The notes under the pieces: model-generated
What the model was told of the DNA's origin: nothing
Database searches by the model: none
Seen by the model: the letters and a program-made list of their open reading frames with translations, nothing else
Position numbers and translations under genes: made by a program
Shown: piece after piece, positions 1 through 14,145 of the stretch
Position numbering within the stretch: position 1 is the first letter of the stretch
Layout of the letters: each line of letters begins with the position of its first letter
Source: Rosellinia necatrix
Lineage: Eukaryota > Ascomycota > Sordariomycetes > Xylariales > Xylariaceae
Assembly: GCA_021209875.1 (NCBI GenBank)
Contig: JAGYVD010000007.1
Coordinates: 1,550,001-1,614,000, forward strand
Direction: 5' to 3'
Length of the DNA stretch: 64,000 bases

Positions 1-132
1 ACCTACCTATCTACCGGCCGAGACGCTGCTCTCGATTGTAGGTATGTGCAGGTATATCACATGGCTTTGGTGCAGATATATCGAAGACAAGCATCGTGCA
101 TATACGGCCGTGGAACGTAGACGTACATACCT

Positions 133-174
133 TAGGTAGGTAGCAGGTAGGTAGGTAGGTAGGTAGATAGATAG
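133..174. repeat. TAGG tetranucleotide microsatellite
   Basis: Tandem GTAG/TAGG units, slightly interrupted. The same unit recurs through the window, often as palindromes centred on CCTAGG. Confidence 0.85.
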
Positions 175-299
175 GAAGTCAAGATTCACGGCTAGATGAG
201 ATGCCATCCCCTTCGTGTTCCGGTTGCTTCCGAAATATGGGCAGACGCCACACCCTGGTTTGGTGATGCCTTCACCTATTTACGGGTTTCATTTGACAG

Positions 300-395
300 G
301 TTGTATGTGTGTATGTGTGTATGTGCGTATGTGTGTATGTGCGTATGTGCGTATGTGCGTATGTGTGTACGTGTGTATGTGTGTATATGTATACG
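300..395. repeat. Compound TG/TATG microsatellite
   Basis: About 95 bases of alternating TGTATGTG and TGCGTATG units. It opens spurious Cys/Val/Tyr-rich reading frames on the plus strand, which I do not consider genes. Confidence 0.85.
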
Positions 396-1617
396 GATCG
401 TTTGTTCCGTCGTCCTATTTTTAGACTTCTCTTTGGCTCTGGGGGAGTTGGGAGCTGGTGATCATGCGTACGGCGTCTTGACTAGGTGTAGGGGGCCAAA
501 TACCTACAGCAAGCGCAGCAACAATGCAGTACAACATATATAATATGTATTTGACCCTATTGTGCCGTACCGTACGCGATTTCATGAGATCGGCACGCCG
601 ACGATGCGGCGGTCTAGCCCGGGGGCGAACGTCTGCCGTCTATCTCGTTGGCCGATTTGAATCTTTTCTTCTTCAGGGCACGCACGCCGGTCTTGGCGGG
701 GCCTCGGTCGATAATTATAACTCATTCTACATTAGTTGGTTCACGATGGAGGAGAGAGGGGAGAGGGCGAGGAGGGGACATGATATTATACATGTTTACT
801 ACGTCATCGCTAAGTGGTAGGCCATCTACAAGTGCATTCATTCTATCTAGCATATAGCATGTGTATTGTCTCGTTGCATCAGGTCAGCTCCAGGTGGGAT
901 GTTACCCTGCTCACTTTCTCAGCAACGCTTTACACACTCCCCTTTCCCCGTTTATGTCTCTGTGCCCTGTCTACTGGATACTATGCAGGCTAGGCCCCTG
1001 CTTGAAACACGAGTGGGAGTGGGATTGCACACTTTTGCTTGATTTTCGTCGACTAAGCCATAGGTCTACCTACCTGCCACAGGTAGCGTACATAGCCTCA
1101 TTTTTCTTAAATACCAATGTAATATGTCGCCGTAAATAAACATCATGCCGCTGATAGCCTCCTGCCCCGGTTAGGCGCGGGCCCCACCACGGGGTAGTGA
1201 CACGGCTTCGGAGTGGCTCGGGAAGAGTGAACCGAACCGAGTCCCTGATATGCATATGCATAGGCTATTACTATGTCGAAATGGTCAATGAACCCCTTCG
1301 CGAGGCTGGGCGCCAGTAACGACTCTACCCGCTTTCCAATAAGAGCTCTGACTCAGACGTCAAGATTACCCGTGTGTGCTGGCAACGGCTAGAAAGATAC
1401 CGGCCCGTCGTAGCAGGGAAGGAGGTGGCCGGATATCTTTTTTTTATGTCAGGCGGTGCCGGCATGCTGCAGGTAGCGAATGGGACCGATGAGGATCGAG
1501 GCGCACCGTTCATGTGTCCCCCAAAGTACCTCATAAACTAGATGTAGTTATCCGCAGTCTCGGTAATTCCTTATGGAACTCTGTGTAGCGCAAATATCCT
1601 CTCTTACACGTGTCTAT

Positions 1618-1653
1618 GGAGGGGAGGGGAGGGGAGGGGAGGGGAGAAGGGGG
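1618..1653. repeat. GGGGA pentanucleotide repeat
   Basis: Six or so perfect GGGGA units followed by a purine-rich tail. No gene context. Confidence 0.85.
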
Positions 1654-1848
1654 AATCTCATCGCTTGCACCCGCCACGACCCATACTACAATCATAATAT
1701 ATATGTTGCCGCTCCAAGCAGCGCAATGCGGCTCGTATGCAGGATATCCTTATATCAACATTAGGATGCAGAAGGCATCGAGGCTCATTTCATCGCCTCT
1801 CAGATGTTCTAGAAAAGCCTGCCGGCTTGGTAGTGTCTTGTCGCATTG

Positions 1849-1884
1849 TTATATATGTATATATGTATATATATATATATATAT
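1849..1884. repeat. TATATG/TA microsatellite
   Basis: Alternating ATATATGT units passing into pure TA repeats, in an AT-rich intergenic stretch. Confidence 0.8.
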
Positions 1885-3107
1885 TCTTCTACAGTTATTA
1901 TAGGATGTACATAAGTATCTTCACCATAGTTGAGGCTAACCCACGACAGCCTGTACGTTGAAAATGCTTTTGTGCTTAGCCGCCGTTAACCATCTGCATG
2001 GTCGGGACGGCTCATCGCACAGAGGCTAATACCCAGGCCCAGCCACAAAGCCGCAACGAGGTTAGGTAATACACAACTACCGCTTAATCTGCCTCGGCTG
2101 AATGGCAGCCCAAGCGGCTTTTATACCTAAGCCGACTGTGCTTCTGAATGTAAACAATACTTCTCTAAGGGTTACCTCGTCGATCTCCATGGGCTGCCTA
2201 CCAATTTATGTCTATTTCTGGTTGAGATACTTCACAGTAAAAGATCCTGAGTCGGAAAGGGGGGCTTGGTACTTTTTTTTTTTTTTTTTGTTGGGTAATG
2301 ATGTATCCGCTTGACCGACCAGTCGGTGTATAGCGAGCGGTGTCGGCTAGGAGATACCTTGAGCGTCGCTCGATGCTCACTCACGTTTATCGCGAAAAGC
2401 CGAAGGCGATTTTGCAATACAAGTAGCTGTCATATCAATGCGCAGAAATGCATACCATCGTACTTTTGGTGTTCACAAACGTCATTTTAATACTATCTGT
2501 GTCTATTGTTATGTAGGGTTGTATAAAAGCGATCGGCATACTCAATTCAGGGTCCTCGGCATAATGCGACGCGAGAGATACGATACGCTACACTAGATAC
2601 ACTAGGGCATCCCCTGTGCACTGTCTCACATGACAATCTGCAATTTTGCGACTACTGTAGTGCACGGGGCCGATGAGCCTCAACCACACCCCGAACGCCG
2701 ATTGGAACCTTTCCCTCCGGCCATGTGCACGGCGGGGAGCTGCCATGCAGACAAACGGCTCGGTTTTGCCTACTTGTCCGGATTAGTGTATGGGCGGTCC
2801 CTTTTATATGGACAGGCCTATGTCATCGAGCAGAGTTTTTTTTTTTTTTTATCGAAATGGGGCTTAAAACGTGTTCTCGGGAGTATATATTAGTTTGCAT
2901 AGGCTAACAATAGCTAAAGTGGGCGCGAAGGGGAACGGCTCCATAAGTATAGTCATAGTGGGGAGGGGTTACTGTTGGTGTCTTGTTGGTTCCTACCTAC
3001 TTACTACCTACATCCATCCACTGGATGGCTGACTCGACTCGTGGCAAAGGTACGTTGGAATGGGCTCGGACTTATCAAGTCTGCTCCTATAGGTGCTCCT
3101 ACATGTG

Positions 3108-3136
3108 CACACACCACACACACCACACACACCACA
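3108..3136. repeat. CACAC-CACCA microsatellite
   Basis: Short tandem ACACACC units. Confidence 0.75.
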
Positions 3137-4383
3137 TTCATACGCCATACGGATCTAGGCACACTAGAGAGATGGGCCACGAGGAACCGAGGAACCGAGC
3201 AACGCCTTCGACAAGACGGCAACGCTTAAGTCCCAGTTCCGTAGCCCCGGAAATCTACCCAGCCAAACCTCATTCCGTGATTTCCCGGCTCAGAATAACT
3301 ACACTCCAGCAGCTGCCAGATATACCGTGACAAACGTGACAAACGTGACAGGGATCCGAAGAGCATCATACTGCCTGAGCGACTTCAGCCACTCAATCAT
3401 CGGCATTCGTGATCGTGGCCTATCAAAAATTTTCAGTCCAACGCGCTGTCCGTTATCGCGCGGACTTACCGTCCTGCCTGAGACAGACAGACCCCTTTTC
3501 AGACCCAGCGCTCTAAACAGACGGTCCTCTTTTTCTGGAGCCATCGTGGGTATTCTCGCCATGCCCGAAGTGGTAAGAGCTCGAACTCAATCGCTCGTGG
3601 ACGGCGCATGGAAGGAGATAGACGGGCAATTGCCCCCCATAGGCTGTTGGCCTCTCCTTCGCGCTTCGTGCGGGAAGGAGAATACCTGCCCTTCCTTGTA
3701 GGTACGGTATGCGTAATCCCTAGATCGGCGAGCATGTCACCACGTACCCACGATGCCCCCGACTAGTCACACAGCGATGTGGTCATGCCCGCTCCACCTC
3801 GCCCCAAATGTCACGATAGTTCGTTGCTCTAGGCCGAAGCGTCGGAGGACGGCCGAGTTGGTAGGAGTGGACCATACCCACTAAGAATAACAGTTTCGTG
3901 ACCCGACTAGCGTCGCGCTTCCGTGCTCGCTCTTCACGGGGACGAGCTCTCATAAATATCAGATAGGGTAAGTCGTACATCCCGCTTTTGCTATCAGAGC
4001 ACTCTGTGAAGAATATCTAGAGGCTCTCGTGGCATGGGGTACGGTAGTCTTGCTCCAGATCTACACGATATATTGTCCAGCATACATCCCGTCCGCCCTA
4101 CTGTCGGCGGAAGCCAAGTTACCTGGCTTAGCCGTTGGCGCCGTCGTCACGATCTTACCGCTACTTTCTAACACCCGCGTGATTATATTCTTTGCCCGTG
4201 GGGCGTCTTGGGATTTAACTAATAAAGCCCGCGCGCGGCCGTCTTGATTCATTCTTACCAGAGGTAGCGTATCACTATACAAGACTTGTGCCCTATGACC
4301 AATTCTACGGCCAATTCCTTAGCCTATTACGAAAAGAAAACGTGCACTGATCGTCCGTGAGGTGGCTGCCCTCCTTCTTGACC

Positions 4384-5349
4384 ATGGTGGAAGTCATGCG
4401 AATCCCGTCTCAGGGACAATACCCGTCAGATACACTGGAGATGGACATGAGAGAGATGTCAAGCCGGCTCATGACGACGACGCTGGACTCAATCGAGGAA
4501 GAGCTGAAGAAGGACACGAAGGGAGAGGAAGGTTCGAAGAACGGTGGCCTACACGTCCCGCCCCGGCGGGCTTTTACAACATCCGACTACCTGATCCCGA
4601 CGGCACCCGTCTCGCTCGCAGCGACCCCGTCTTCCAGCCCACGGGAGGCTTCCTTTGCACTATCCGTGACGCACCGCCCGGCACCCACCATGGGGTCGTC
4701 CCCTCGCCTCTCCCCTACGCCACCCGCGCCCTCGGGCAGCATCCACTGGGCGGCGACACAGCGACCGTCGGCGCAGACGGGGGTGCCGCACCGGTCGTAC
4801 TCGGTCATGGACTATGAGCCGATCCCGTTCACGCACCGGCCGGGGACGGCGCTGCGGCTCGGCGACTTGCCGGCGGAGCTGCACTACGCCCTCTTCGACT
4901 TCCTGGACCCCATCGACAGCGTGTGCTTGGCGCTGACGAGCCGGCGCTTCTACGCGGTCCACTGGAGCATGCACGGGCGGGTGTCGCTCGCGGCGCGGCG
5001 CGAAGGGCCGAACGACATGGAGTGGGTGTGGCGACACGCCGGCCCGTTCCTGCTCCGACGGGGGGGCGACGGTGGTGGCGGCGGTGGCGGCGCCGGGAAG
5101 CAGAATGCGCTCGCGATGCTGTCGCCGCGTGGCCAGGTCTATTGCCGCCGGTGCCGGACCGCCCGCTGCGAGCTGCACAAGCACATCAAGGACTGGATGG
5201 GCCCCGGCCTCGAGTATTGCGCCGTCACGGAGAAGTACGGCCCCGCGGCCCCCGAGGGCGCCAAGGGCTTCTGCTTTCGCAGCTCGCCGAAGCACCCGAA
5301 TCGCTGCGGCCGGCATACCCGGAATCAGCGCGCGGTCCGGCTCGTGTGA
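4384..5349 (+). CDS. F-box domain protein with C-terminal Cys/His cluster
   Basis: Single-exon gene of 321 residues. F-box proteins normally link a substrate to Skp1 in SCF ubiquitin ligases; the substrate here is unknown. The start is the first ATG of the frame, in a strong ACCATGG context; the frame extends upstream only to a GTG. Residues 1-150 are Ser/Pro-rich and probably disordered. The F-box is at about 157-194 (LGDLPAELHYALFDFLDP, then a conserved hydrophobic helix with LTSRRF). A run of about eleven Gly with Asp/Ala lies near residues 228-238. Downstream is a CxxC-x4-C-xx-H cluster (C254, C257, C262, H265) followed by HIKDWMG and EYCAVTEKYG; I have seen this tail in other fungal F-box proteins. 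The 3' two thirds are very GC-rich, which creates long antisense shadow frames. Solid as a gene; F-box assignment good, target unknown. Confidence 0.85.
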   Translation: MVEVMRIPSQGQYPSDTLEMDMREMSSRLMTTTLDSIEEELKKDTKGEEGSKNGGLHVPPRRAFTTSDYLIPTAPVSLAATPSSSPREASFALSVTHRPAPTMGSSPRLSPTPPAPSGSIHWAATQRPSAQTGVPHRSYSVMDYEPIPFTHRPGTALRLGDLPAELHYALFDFLDPIDSVCLALTSRRFYAVHWSMHGRVSLAARREGPNDMEWVWRHAGPFLLRRGGDGGGGGGGAGKQNALAMLSPRGQVYCRRCRTARCELHKHIKDWMGPGLEYCAVTEKYGPAAPEGAKGFCFRSSPKHPNRCGRHTRNQRAVRLV

Positions 5350-7754
5350 GGCCGCTCGTCCCGAGAGCATGTATGGGCGGATCCTCGTCTTTTGGTGGTG
5401 ATCCCTGGCCATCTTCTATACGGAGTTGAGATATCCAGTGTCCTGCTCACACCCCCGCCTTTCCCCCCTGCCGTTTGGCATATAGGAGGTTGGTGTATGT
5501 TGATGTTTGCGCGCTCGTTGAGAAGCTGTGGGGTTAGAGCATATGAAAAAGTCCACAGTGACTGACTGCCCACTGTCTAATCACGGTAACACTCGCAAGG
5601 CAGGCCTGTTGGTCGGCATGTACGACAGAGAGAGAGGAAAACATGGCTGGCTGGGTTATTTGTGAAATCTGCATTTACTTTACGTTACTTAGCGGTCTGT
5701 TTTTATTTCAGATTTTTCGATTTTTTTTGCACCTCGCGGGAAAAGTGTATATTATAGTATTACCTAAAACCTGTCCCTCGCCTATACCCCATCATATACC
5801 CAGCACTAGCCTAGGCATATAGATGACCCATGGTCCTCGTTGGGGCACCATTCGTGCTCCGGGTTGCATCAGAGACCCAAATAACGCATGGTATCATGAC
5901 GCGCATTGGATCCAATCAAGCTATTTTTACTCCCATACACGTGTTTGCATGGCGTGCAGCCCATTCATGATGTTTCCATTGGTTCCCCTTGTGCGATGCC
6001 TCCCTTGTATATCTACTACCCACCCGTATGCCTCATATTTCAAGCTGTTCCTCCTTCCAAGCGCTGATACAATATCATTTCCTAAACAGTCATGCCAAAT
6101 GGACAATATCCCCTGCACACGGGGAGCAACAAAACGGCGTTCGTTACGCGACTGTGGTTAGGTGGCTAGCTACACACTAATTCTTATTGTCGCTGTTGTA
6201 TCTCAGAGCCTAGGTAGGCATATGATAAATTGATCATAAGCCCAAGAAGTCATTTACCGCTTGCCGGGCAGCATGGCTAGTTACCTCTCGGCGATGTGGA
6301 CAGAGGACTTGGCAATACCAGCCCACTGATCTCCTTACCGCATCGTTCAATCAATTTCCCCCTTATTATCTCAAAAGTTTTTACCTCAAAAGTTGTGTAT
6401 ATTTGAGTTACCTCCTCTACAACGGCTGAATAGCACTTACTTAGTAATGCCACATGCCATCTTTAGTGGATATCCTCTCTGGACCTAACTACCTACCTAA
6501 GTAGCATTACCTTTTTTTTTTTTTTTTTTTTGGAGCTATGTCTAGTCGGCACGTGTCTGCTCGGGAATCGATGTTGGTTGTTGGTTGAATAGTCATGTAA
6601 CCTTTGTACCATCCTACTATTGAGCCTTGCTACTAGATACGGTAGCTAGTAGTAGTTACAAGTTTATAGGAGTACATATGTAATAAGACCAAGTTGTTGT
6701 ACATGTGCACATAACTAAGTATGCAGTCTATTATGCTGCATGCAGTATCCTCATATGTCTCCTACCCCGAATCACTATATGCCCAAGCCTAGGTACTATA
6801 CTAACCAGGTTTCTGGTATTTGAGACCTCTCGCTGTCCTTGTGCAGGCCGTCCCGACGTTTGATTGGCCGGCGCGCCGTCCAACACGTACTAAAACGTCA
6901 TTAAAGGTGGATTTTATAATCTTGATTGATTTTTTTTCTGCTAACTTGCCTGCTTTATGCGCGGTCCTTTATGGCACAGCACCTCTGAAGGCCCTCTGAC
7001 GGACTTCTGGCACTTCGATAGACCCTGCTGTTTCAGCTGGCGGACTACCTAATCGGGAGGAGGTACGGACCCGATAACGATTGCGCAATGGACAAGAACC
7101 TCCTCAACAACAGACATCGACCCATTTCTTATCTCACCGTCTTGCCAGGACTGCAGAGCAGTGCAACCGCCACTTATCAAGCCTCTTAGAGAGTAGGTAG
7201 GTAGGTAGGGGTAGGTTAGTGACTACCTCTACTGACTGTCGTACCCGTACCCGCACCCGCACTCGCACTTACACTACACCCACCATCAAATCCAGTAGCT
7301 TAGCTGTCCGTCCATCCAACATCCCCCCCGACATCACCAGACTACCCGATACCCGATCACTGCTTCTGCATTAAACGGTGGCGGAAAGAGGAAGCCCGGG
7401 CACCTTTCCCCTTTCCCTCATCTCTCGTCCCTCATCCCTCATCCCTCACCTCCCATCCCTCATCCTCCCAGATAGCTGTCTCGTCGGGCCCTCGCCAGCG
7501 CCTCTGTGTGGCACGACCACCGTCACCGTGACGTGTCCTCTCTAGCCAATTCTCCTCCTTCCTGCCTCTCGTGAGTCTTGACTGTGTCCCAACCCACCCG
7601 CGCCAGCAGAGCAGTCAGGTAGGGCAGTCCGTTCCGGTGCCTTGCCTTCTTCCGACCGGTCGAGCAGCCAATTGACTCGTTTCATTCGACACATTGGGTC
7701 TGCCTGTTAAATCCCGACCTTGTTGGTCCATCTTGAACCACCTCTCGGCTTAAG
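5350..7754. other. Intergenic; 3' flank of F-box gene and promoter/leader of the cytidylyltransferase gene
   Basis: No supported coding region. About 5.6-7.0 kb is relatively AT-rich, with a 20-base poly-T at 6512-6531 and TAGG/CCTA fragments. From about 7.2 kb the plus strand becomes strongly pyrimidine-rich (CCCTCATCCCTC-type repeats), as is usual in fungal core promoters and 5' leaders. Confidence 0.6.
7381..7480 (+). promoter_or_regulatory. CT-rich promoter/leader tract of the cytidylyltransferase gene
   Basis: A pyrimidine-rich stretch with repeated CCCTCATC units lies 275-375 bases upstream of the start codon. CT-rich blocks next to transcription start sites are common in filamentous fungi that lack strong TATA boxes. 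I see no clear TATA here, so the role is inferred from composition and position. Confidence 0.35.
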
Positions 7755-9425
<1,671 letters not shown>

Positions 9426-10899
9426 CTTCGCAGACCACTGTCACAGTTGCATGTCGACTCAGACAGAGACGAGCTTAGAAGGCGAAGAGGAGAGGGCTAT
9501 TCAGTCGAAAAACAGCAGCGCAAATATTTACATCATGGCCACGGGCCTCGGGGTAATTCCCTATAAAAAAAAAAAAACTCCGTCTGAGGAAAGGGGGGAG
9601 GAGAGCTGGAAGCAAAATGGAGAGATAGAAAAGGAAATCCACTCCACGGACGAAAGAAAGGGGTAGGTGGCTTGCTTGTTTCTCTCTTTTGGGGGGTTCT
9701 CGGCTTTGGTGGGGGTACTTAGTCTGTGCTTGTCCGTGGGATACATAAAAACAAGATTATTTTACGCAAAAGAGGGGTGCAATGGGCTCCCTCTCGTTTT
9801 AAAGGTACTGGCGTTTGATTGGAAAGGTTCCCCCTTTTTTGTTGTAACTGGGCCTGTGCGTGCTTGCTTCTGTACTATTAGTATTATTAATGTGGCATGG
9901 TTCTATCTGAGGTAAGGGGAGAGAGCCCTGCCCTGGGGCAGGTAACTGGCGGAAAGTCTCCCATCTCCATTGGCATATTTGGATACGTTTTTACAGGAAC
10001 GGAGACAGTTCATACGACAGGTTGTGTTTACAGGTGCAAAGAAAAGTGAGCGTGAGAAAAGTGAGCGTGGGTTGGCGTTCGGCTGGTGTTATGATATGGC
10101 TCCACGTGGCGGCGACTTCATCGGCGATTGCTCGGGGAGAGAAAGGAGAGAGATGGATCGGTCAGTGGTCAGTGTAAGTTTGTGCAACTTGTTATTCCAT
10201 ATGTCATGGACCACTTCGATATCATGCGCTTGCCTCGTAGGTTAAAAAAAAAATTTTTTTTTGAAAAGAGTATAAAAACAATAATTCTTCATCTGCAATT
10301 AATTAGAGAGCAGTCTTAAAAAGGGGCCAAAGTTATATCTTATTTTACATGATATCGAAGACCGGAGAACACCAGCGAATGCGGGACAAAAATGGAAGAG
10401 GAAAACGAGAAACAAAAATACATCGAATAGATAGACGGACGGGTATCAATCAATCCCCACTCCTTTCCCCAGGTTACCATATCTCCGCCGCCGAGCAACT
10501 CAACAACAAACCAGCTGAACCCAATCACACGATAACGGTAACAATCAAGTTCGGTAACGCATCATGCAGGGGATTAGTGATGTTGTTTGTCCGTGATCCA
10601 ACTACCCCGTTAACTATGTATCCTCGCGATCGGTTGGTTGGGTCCAATCCGTCATCTTGGGCGTGAGCCTTGCATTCTGTTTGCCCTTTTTCGTTGCCAA
10701 TTTCTGGCAGCATCTTTCTCTCACATACCAATAATATATAGGATAGGGTAGGATAGGCTGGGGGAGGGTGCTGCTTTTCATTTCTTTCGCTACATGTCGA
10801 GGCAATTGATAGCGGGTAGCACGTAGAATCGGAGGATGTCGAGCGGCGTTTCGAGGTAGAACTAAAGTGAAAAGATCGGTCCTAGTCTTTGTGCGGCCT
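9426..10899. other. Intergenic between convergent genes; 3' flanks
   Basis: This lies between the stop of the cytidylyltransferase gene (+) and the stop of the dynein light-chain gene (-), so it holds both 3' regions. It is purine-rich on the plus strand near 9.5-9.7 kb, with a perfect A-tract/T-tract inverted repeat near 10244-10262. Open frames are short and unrecognisable. Confidence 0.6.
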
Positions 10900-11757
10900 C
10901 TATATGCCGATCCAGATGACGCTGATCACGACGTCCATGCCCTTGCCTTCGCCGCCGTCGTATTTAAAGCTCCACATGCCGTCTGTCCTCTCGTTCCAAA
11001 AGGCCTGGGTGGCGGAATGCATCCCCCGTCTGCCCACGTGGGGCTTTCCGTCCGTGGCCGTCGCGGAGGGGGAGTCGGTGCTCGTGCTGACGTGGGGCTC
11101 ATCGGTCCGGGAATCGCTCCCACCCTTGGCTTTGTTGAGAGCCGAGGTCGGCACCAAGTGTTGCACGATGGTGCTGTTGACGACGTACTTGAAGGTAGGT
11201 GCCTGCGAGCCTGAGGGTGTGGATTCGGAGATGACCGCTCGGAGGATAGAGTTCTGTGGGGGGGGGACAAGGGCGCAAGCGGCCGTTAGTACCCAGGGCA
11301 CCGAGAAAAGACAGAGCGCGGTTTTCTATACGGCCGCCAGAGAAGAAAGAGGGGTCGGAATGGGTACGGGGAGGATAAAAGAGGGGTAGCCGAGAGCAAC
11401 ACGTACGATAATAGTAGAGTTCCAGCCCTCAACTTTGGAGTGCTCGTAATATTCGGCGCTGCCGACGGCTAGCTGGCAAGCCTACAATTTGATCGATTCC
11501 TTAGCAAGCCGGCACAAAGTCGCTGGGAGAAGGAGGACTCTCTCTCTCCCCCCCTCTCTCTCTGGGGGAGGGTGGCCTGAGGGAGCGCAAGGCAACAAAC
11601 GTACGTCCATGGCGATTTGCCTGAGCCTCGTGGGGTTGACGGGCTGGTCGAGATGGTCAGCGATCATAAACGGAAATCATGCCACCTTTGTGCTGATTGC
11701 TGGAAGCACATGGTCCGTCCATACCAGGTTGGTTGCTGAAGCTGGAGCCGAAGCCAT
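10900..11757 (-). CDS. Dynein light chain, Tctex-1 (DYNLT) family
   Basis: A small subunit of cytoplasmic dynein that sits on the intermediate chain and helps with cargo binding and motor assembly. Four exons on the minus strand: 11757-11725, 11643-11605, 11481-11407, 11253-10900; 166 residues. The joins read YEHSKVEGWNSTII/NSILRAVIS, the family core, followed by FKYVVNSTIVQH and the C-terminal GMHSATQAFWNERTDG-W-F, ending in VISVIWIGI, as in Tctex-1 proteins. Branch sites are clear: GCTGAC 12 bases before the intron-1 acceptor and TACTAAC in intron 3. An alternative start at 11667, ignoring intron 1, would give 163 residues with a different N-terminus; I prefer the spliced form because of the branch site. 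A Ser/Thr-rich insertion (around TDEPHVSTSTDSPSATATDG) lengthens the mid-domain loop. Confidence 0.88.
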
Positions 11758-13117
11758 CTTGTCCGGGGGTATGTGGAAGCGACTGGTCTTGTGTCGTAGG
11801 GGGTACTGGTTACTCAATAGGGCGAGAGAGGATGGATAGAATGCGATGGGGAGGAGTGTTGCAAGGGCTCTAGAAGTTGGCGGTTGTAGGCGATGAATTG
11901 AACTAGGGCGGTAAATCTCGAGGTAGCCTTGTGTTAGGGATATGTTCAGCCTTCTCATTTGTGAAGATGAGTATTATTATTATAATTATTATTATGGGGA
12001 TTTATAATAGTAGGTAGGCGGTAGGCAGGTACGACGAAGCCATAGACTGCCGTGGTATCTGGTACTTACCTAAAAAGTAAGGCAGGCAAGTAATGGTATG
12101 CATGTACATACATATGTCAATGTACACCCCCGAAACCACCAACGCCGTTCGCCAATCGCTGCCCGCCCCCACGGCAACCAACGCTTTCAATCAACCCAGT
12201 TCAGTTACAGCGACCGGAAAAATAGCGTTTTTTTTTTTTATCACTAAACGGCTCAAAACTCAGATAAAATCAGCAGAAGAAGCCGTTGCATTGAAAAAGC
12301 ATTCAAATATCAATAGAATCAAACCGTACTTGTACACCAACCCTGCGTGCCAGGGGCAGGCTTGCTGTTCTAACCGGGTTAGCTTCGGTGGAATTGAATC
12401 ATATTGACTGTAGATTTAGTCAAGTTACTACCTACAGTGCTAGTACGGAATAATGCACCGTCACACAATACTAGTAGAATACCTGTTTCGGGTTTTAGGA
12501 CAAGTGCCTAGTGGTTATGGATGCACACTATGTATTTAGCCCCAGCTATTGCTGTTGAGCTAGTCCTCTTGTAGGTTAGCCACCGTGTTATATTGCACCA
12601 CCTTACAGTCCCCAAACCCACATCTGAGGGACATATGTACACTACACTATGTAGCAGCCGTCGCGATGGCAAGAACAACTGCAGGGGAATTAAAACAGTC
12701 CCTATTGTAGGTCATAGCGCTTCTCCGAGTGCGAGGGGCAATGAGGCACGTGAGGTTTATGAGATAGAAAACCCCGAATGCAGTCGACATAACCGCCTAA
12801 GAACGGGTATGTTACCCAGGCTGACGAATTCGACCACTCATATCCGGAGCAACGTGCACGTGGGGCGACGTGATAGTCTCTGTTCTTGGCGTTTTGGCTC
12901 TCTGGTCTCAATTACTCGGCTTTTCTCGAGCATATCGTCATTGAACTCAGCTGTTACCCAGATCACCATCATCACCTTAATTCGCATTGGCTGCGCCGCG
13001 AAAGCTTGAGCATATTCCGAGACGGCTGAGGTGAACCAATTGTCGAAGCTCCATTTACCAGTCAGCTCAGACCTCATTTGTTATTCTTTCTCCGCCACTA
13101 TCTTCTCAACACTCAGC
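11758..13117. other. Intergenic; divergent promoters of dynein light chain and VTC1
   Basis: The two flanking genes are transcribed away from each other, so this 1.36 kb stretch holds both promoters. It contains an ATT/TTA-rich run near 11970-11997, a poly-T near 12231-12239 and scattered TAGG units. A 138-codon plus-strand frame at 12593-13009 has no recognisable domain and I do not call it. Confidence 0.6.
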
Positions 13118-13617
13118 ATGTCGAGCCAGCCACTCCTTCAAACAGCACCCGGTAAATAAACAAACATCCAACGGTTTCGGTTCTCTCGCCGCGCCCCTAG
13201 GCAGTAGACAATGTATTCAGAATAGATCCACTGACAAAAATATTCGGGCACCTAGGTAAACGGATAGCCCTACCTACCCGAGTCGAGCCTAAAGTTTTCT
13301 TCGCCAACGAGCGTACCTTTCTATCATGGCTTAACTTTACGGTCATACTTGGCGCCTTAGCCATCGGCATGCTCAATTTTGGCGATCGGCCGGCCTTCGT
13401 CTCTGCCTTCCTTTTCACCGGCGTTGCCATGCTCACTATGATCTATGCTCTCTTCACATACCACTGGCGCGCCAAATCAATAAGGGTGAAAGGCCAGGCC
13501 GGCTTTGACGACCGTTTCGGCCCAACCGTCCTTGCCATCATTCTATTGCTGGCAGTCATCGTTAATTTCGTCCTGCGCATAACATATGCTGGCGCTGAAG
13601 GTGGACCGAAACCCTAA
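13118..13617 (+). CDS. VTC1: Vacuolar transporter chaperone 1 (VTC complex membrane subunit)
   Basis: Small membrane subunit of the VTC polyphosphate polymerase, which makes polyphosphate from ATP and moves it into the vacuole. Two exons, 13118-13151 and 13256-13617, give 131 residues. The intron has GTAAAT donor, CACTGAC branch site and CACCTAG acceptor. Splicing gives a start of [20 protein letters not shown], then [19 protein letters not shown], the family hallmark. Three membrane segments follow ([50 protein letters not shown]), the usual DUF202 topology. Length matches fungal VTC1. Exon 1 encodes only 11 residues plus one base and is easily missed by single-frame gene calling. The gene faces the Alba gene, with 528 bp between the two stops. 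Confidence 0.95.
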
Positions 13618-14145
13618 GAAAGCTGCCCAGCAGCACATGAGCGACGCGGTTGACAGAAATCAGCGTCCTGTCAATACTGTCCCATCCACCAGTATCAACG
13701 ACAGTATTTTATTGTACTAGCAGGCAGAATGATATAGGTCGGATGGCCCTTGGGGCGAGGATGATCATTCGGATGAGAGTGACGGGCGAAATAAACGGCG
13801 GCGGCGGCGCCTTGGTAGGGTGAATTGAGGCTATAGTTTGTACGCAAGTTTTAACCCAATGGCGCATATCACGCCATAAGTTGGCGGGGATATAACGCGC
13901 ATCACCACGTTCGGTCCAGCGAGAACTATTGGCGAGGTGACTTTTGCCAAGTTGTCGGTTTCGTAGATTGAGCATGATTATCGTTAACACTTATCCATTA
14001 TTTGTACCATATGTAATTTGTACGGTGCTGGCATAGCTGTGCGGTCAGGTAACGATATGCCAACGCTCTCGCCCTCCACCGAGTTGACCGACAACGTAAT
14101 TTATTGTCTGGGTACGGCATCGTTGCTTTACGGCCGTATCGTCAC
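13618..14145. other. Intergenic, 3' flanks of VTC1 and the Alba gene
   Basis: Convergent 3' regions with no recognisable coding region. A short GGCGGC run is at 13796-13808. Confidence 0.6.

Larger units (their letters stand above)
1..4383. other. Intergenic, repeat-rich; no supported gene
   Basis: I see no coding region that I can support here. All open frames are short, lack recognisable domains and do not join across plausible introns. The stretch holds several simple repeats (TAGG units near 133-174, a TGTATGTG-type run near 300-395, GGGGA units near 1618-1653, an AT microsatellite near 1849-1884, CACAC/CACCA units near 3108-3136) and poly-T runs near 2273-2289 and 2837-2851. The last few hundred bases presumably carry the promoter and leader of the F-box gene that starts at 4384. 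Confidence 0.6.

Noticed and set aside
196..543. 115-codon Cys/Val/Tyr-rich frame at the left end
   Set aside because: Translation of a TGTATG microsatellite.
4660..5412. 250-codon minus-strand frame and plus-strand alternative frames over the F-box gene
   Set aside because: Arg/Ala/Pro-rich shadows caused by high GC. The F-box frame has a recognisable domain and a good start context.
12593..13009. 138-codon frame upstream of VTC1
   Set aside because: No domain, irregular composition, and it lies in the promoter between divergent genes.
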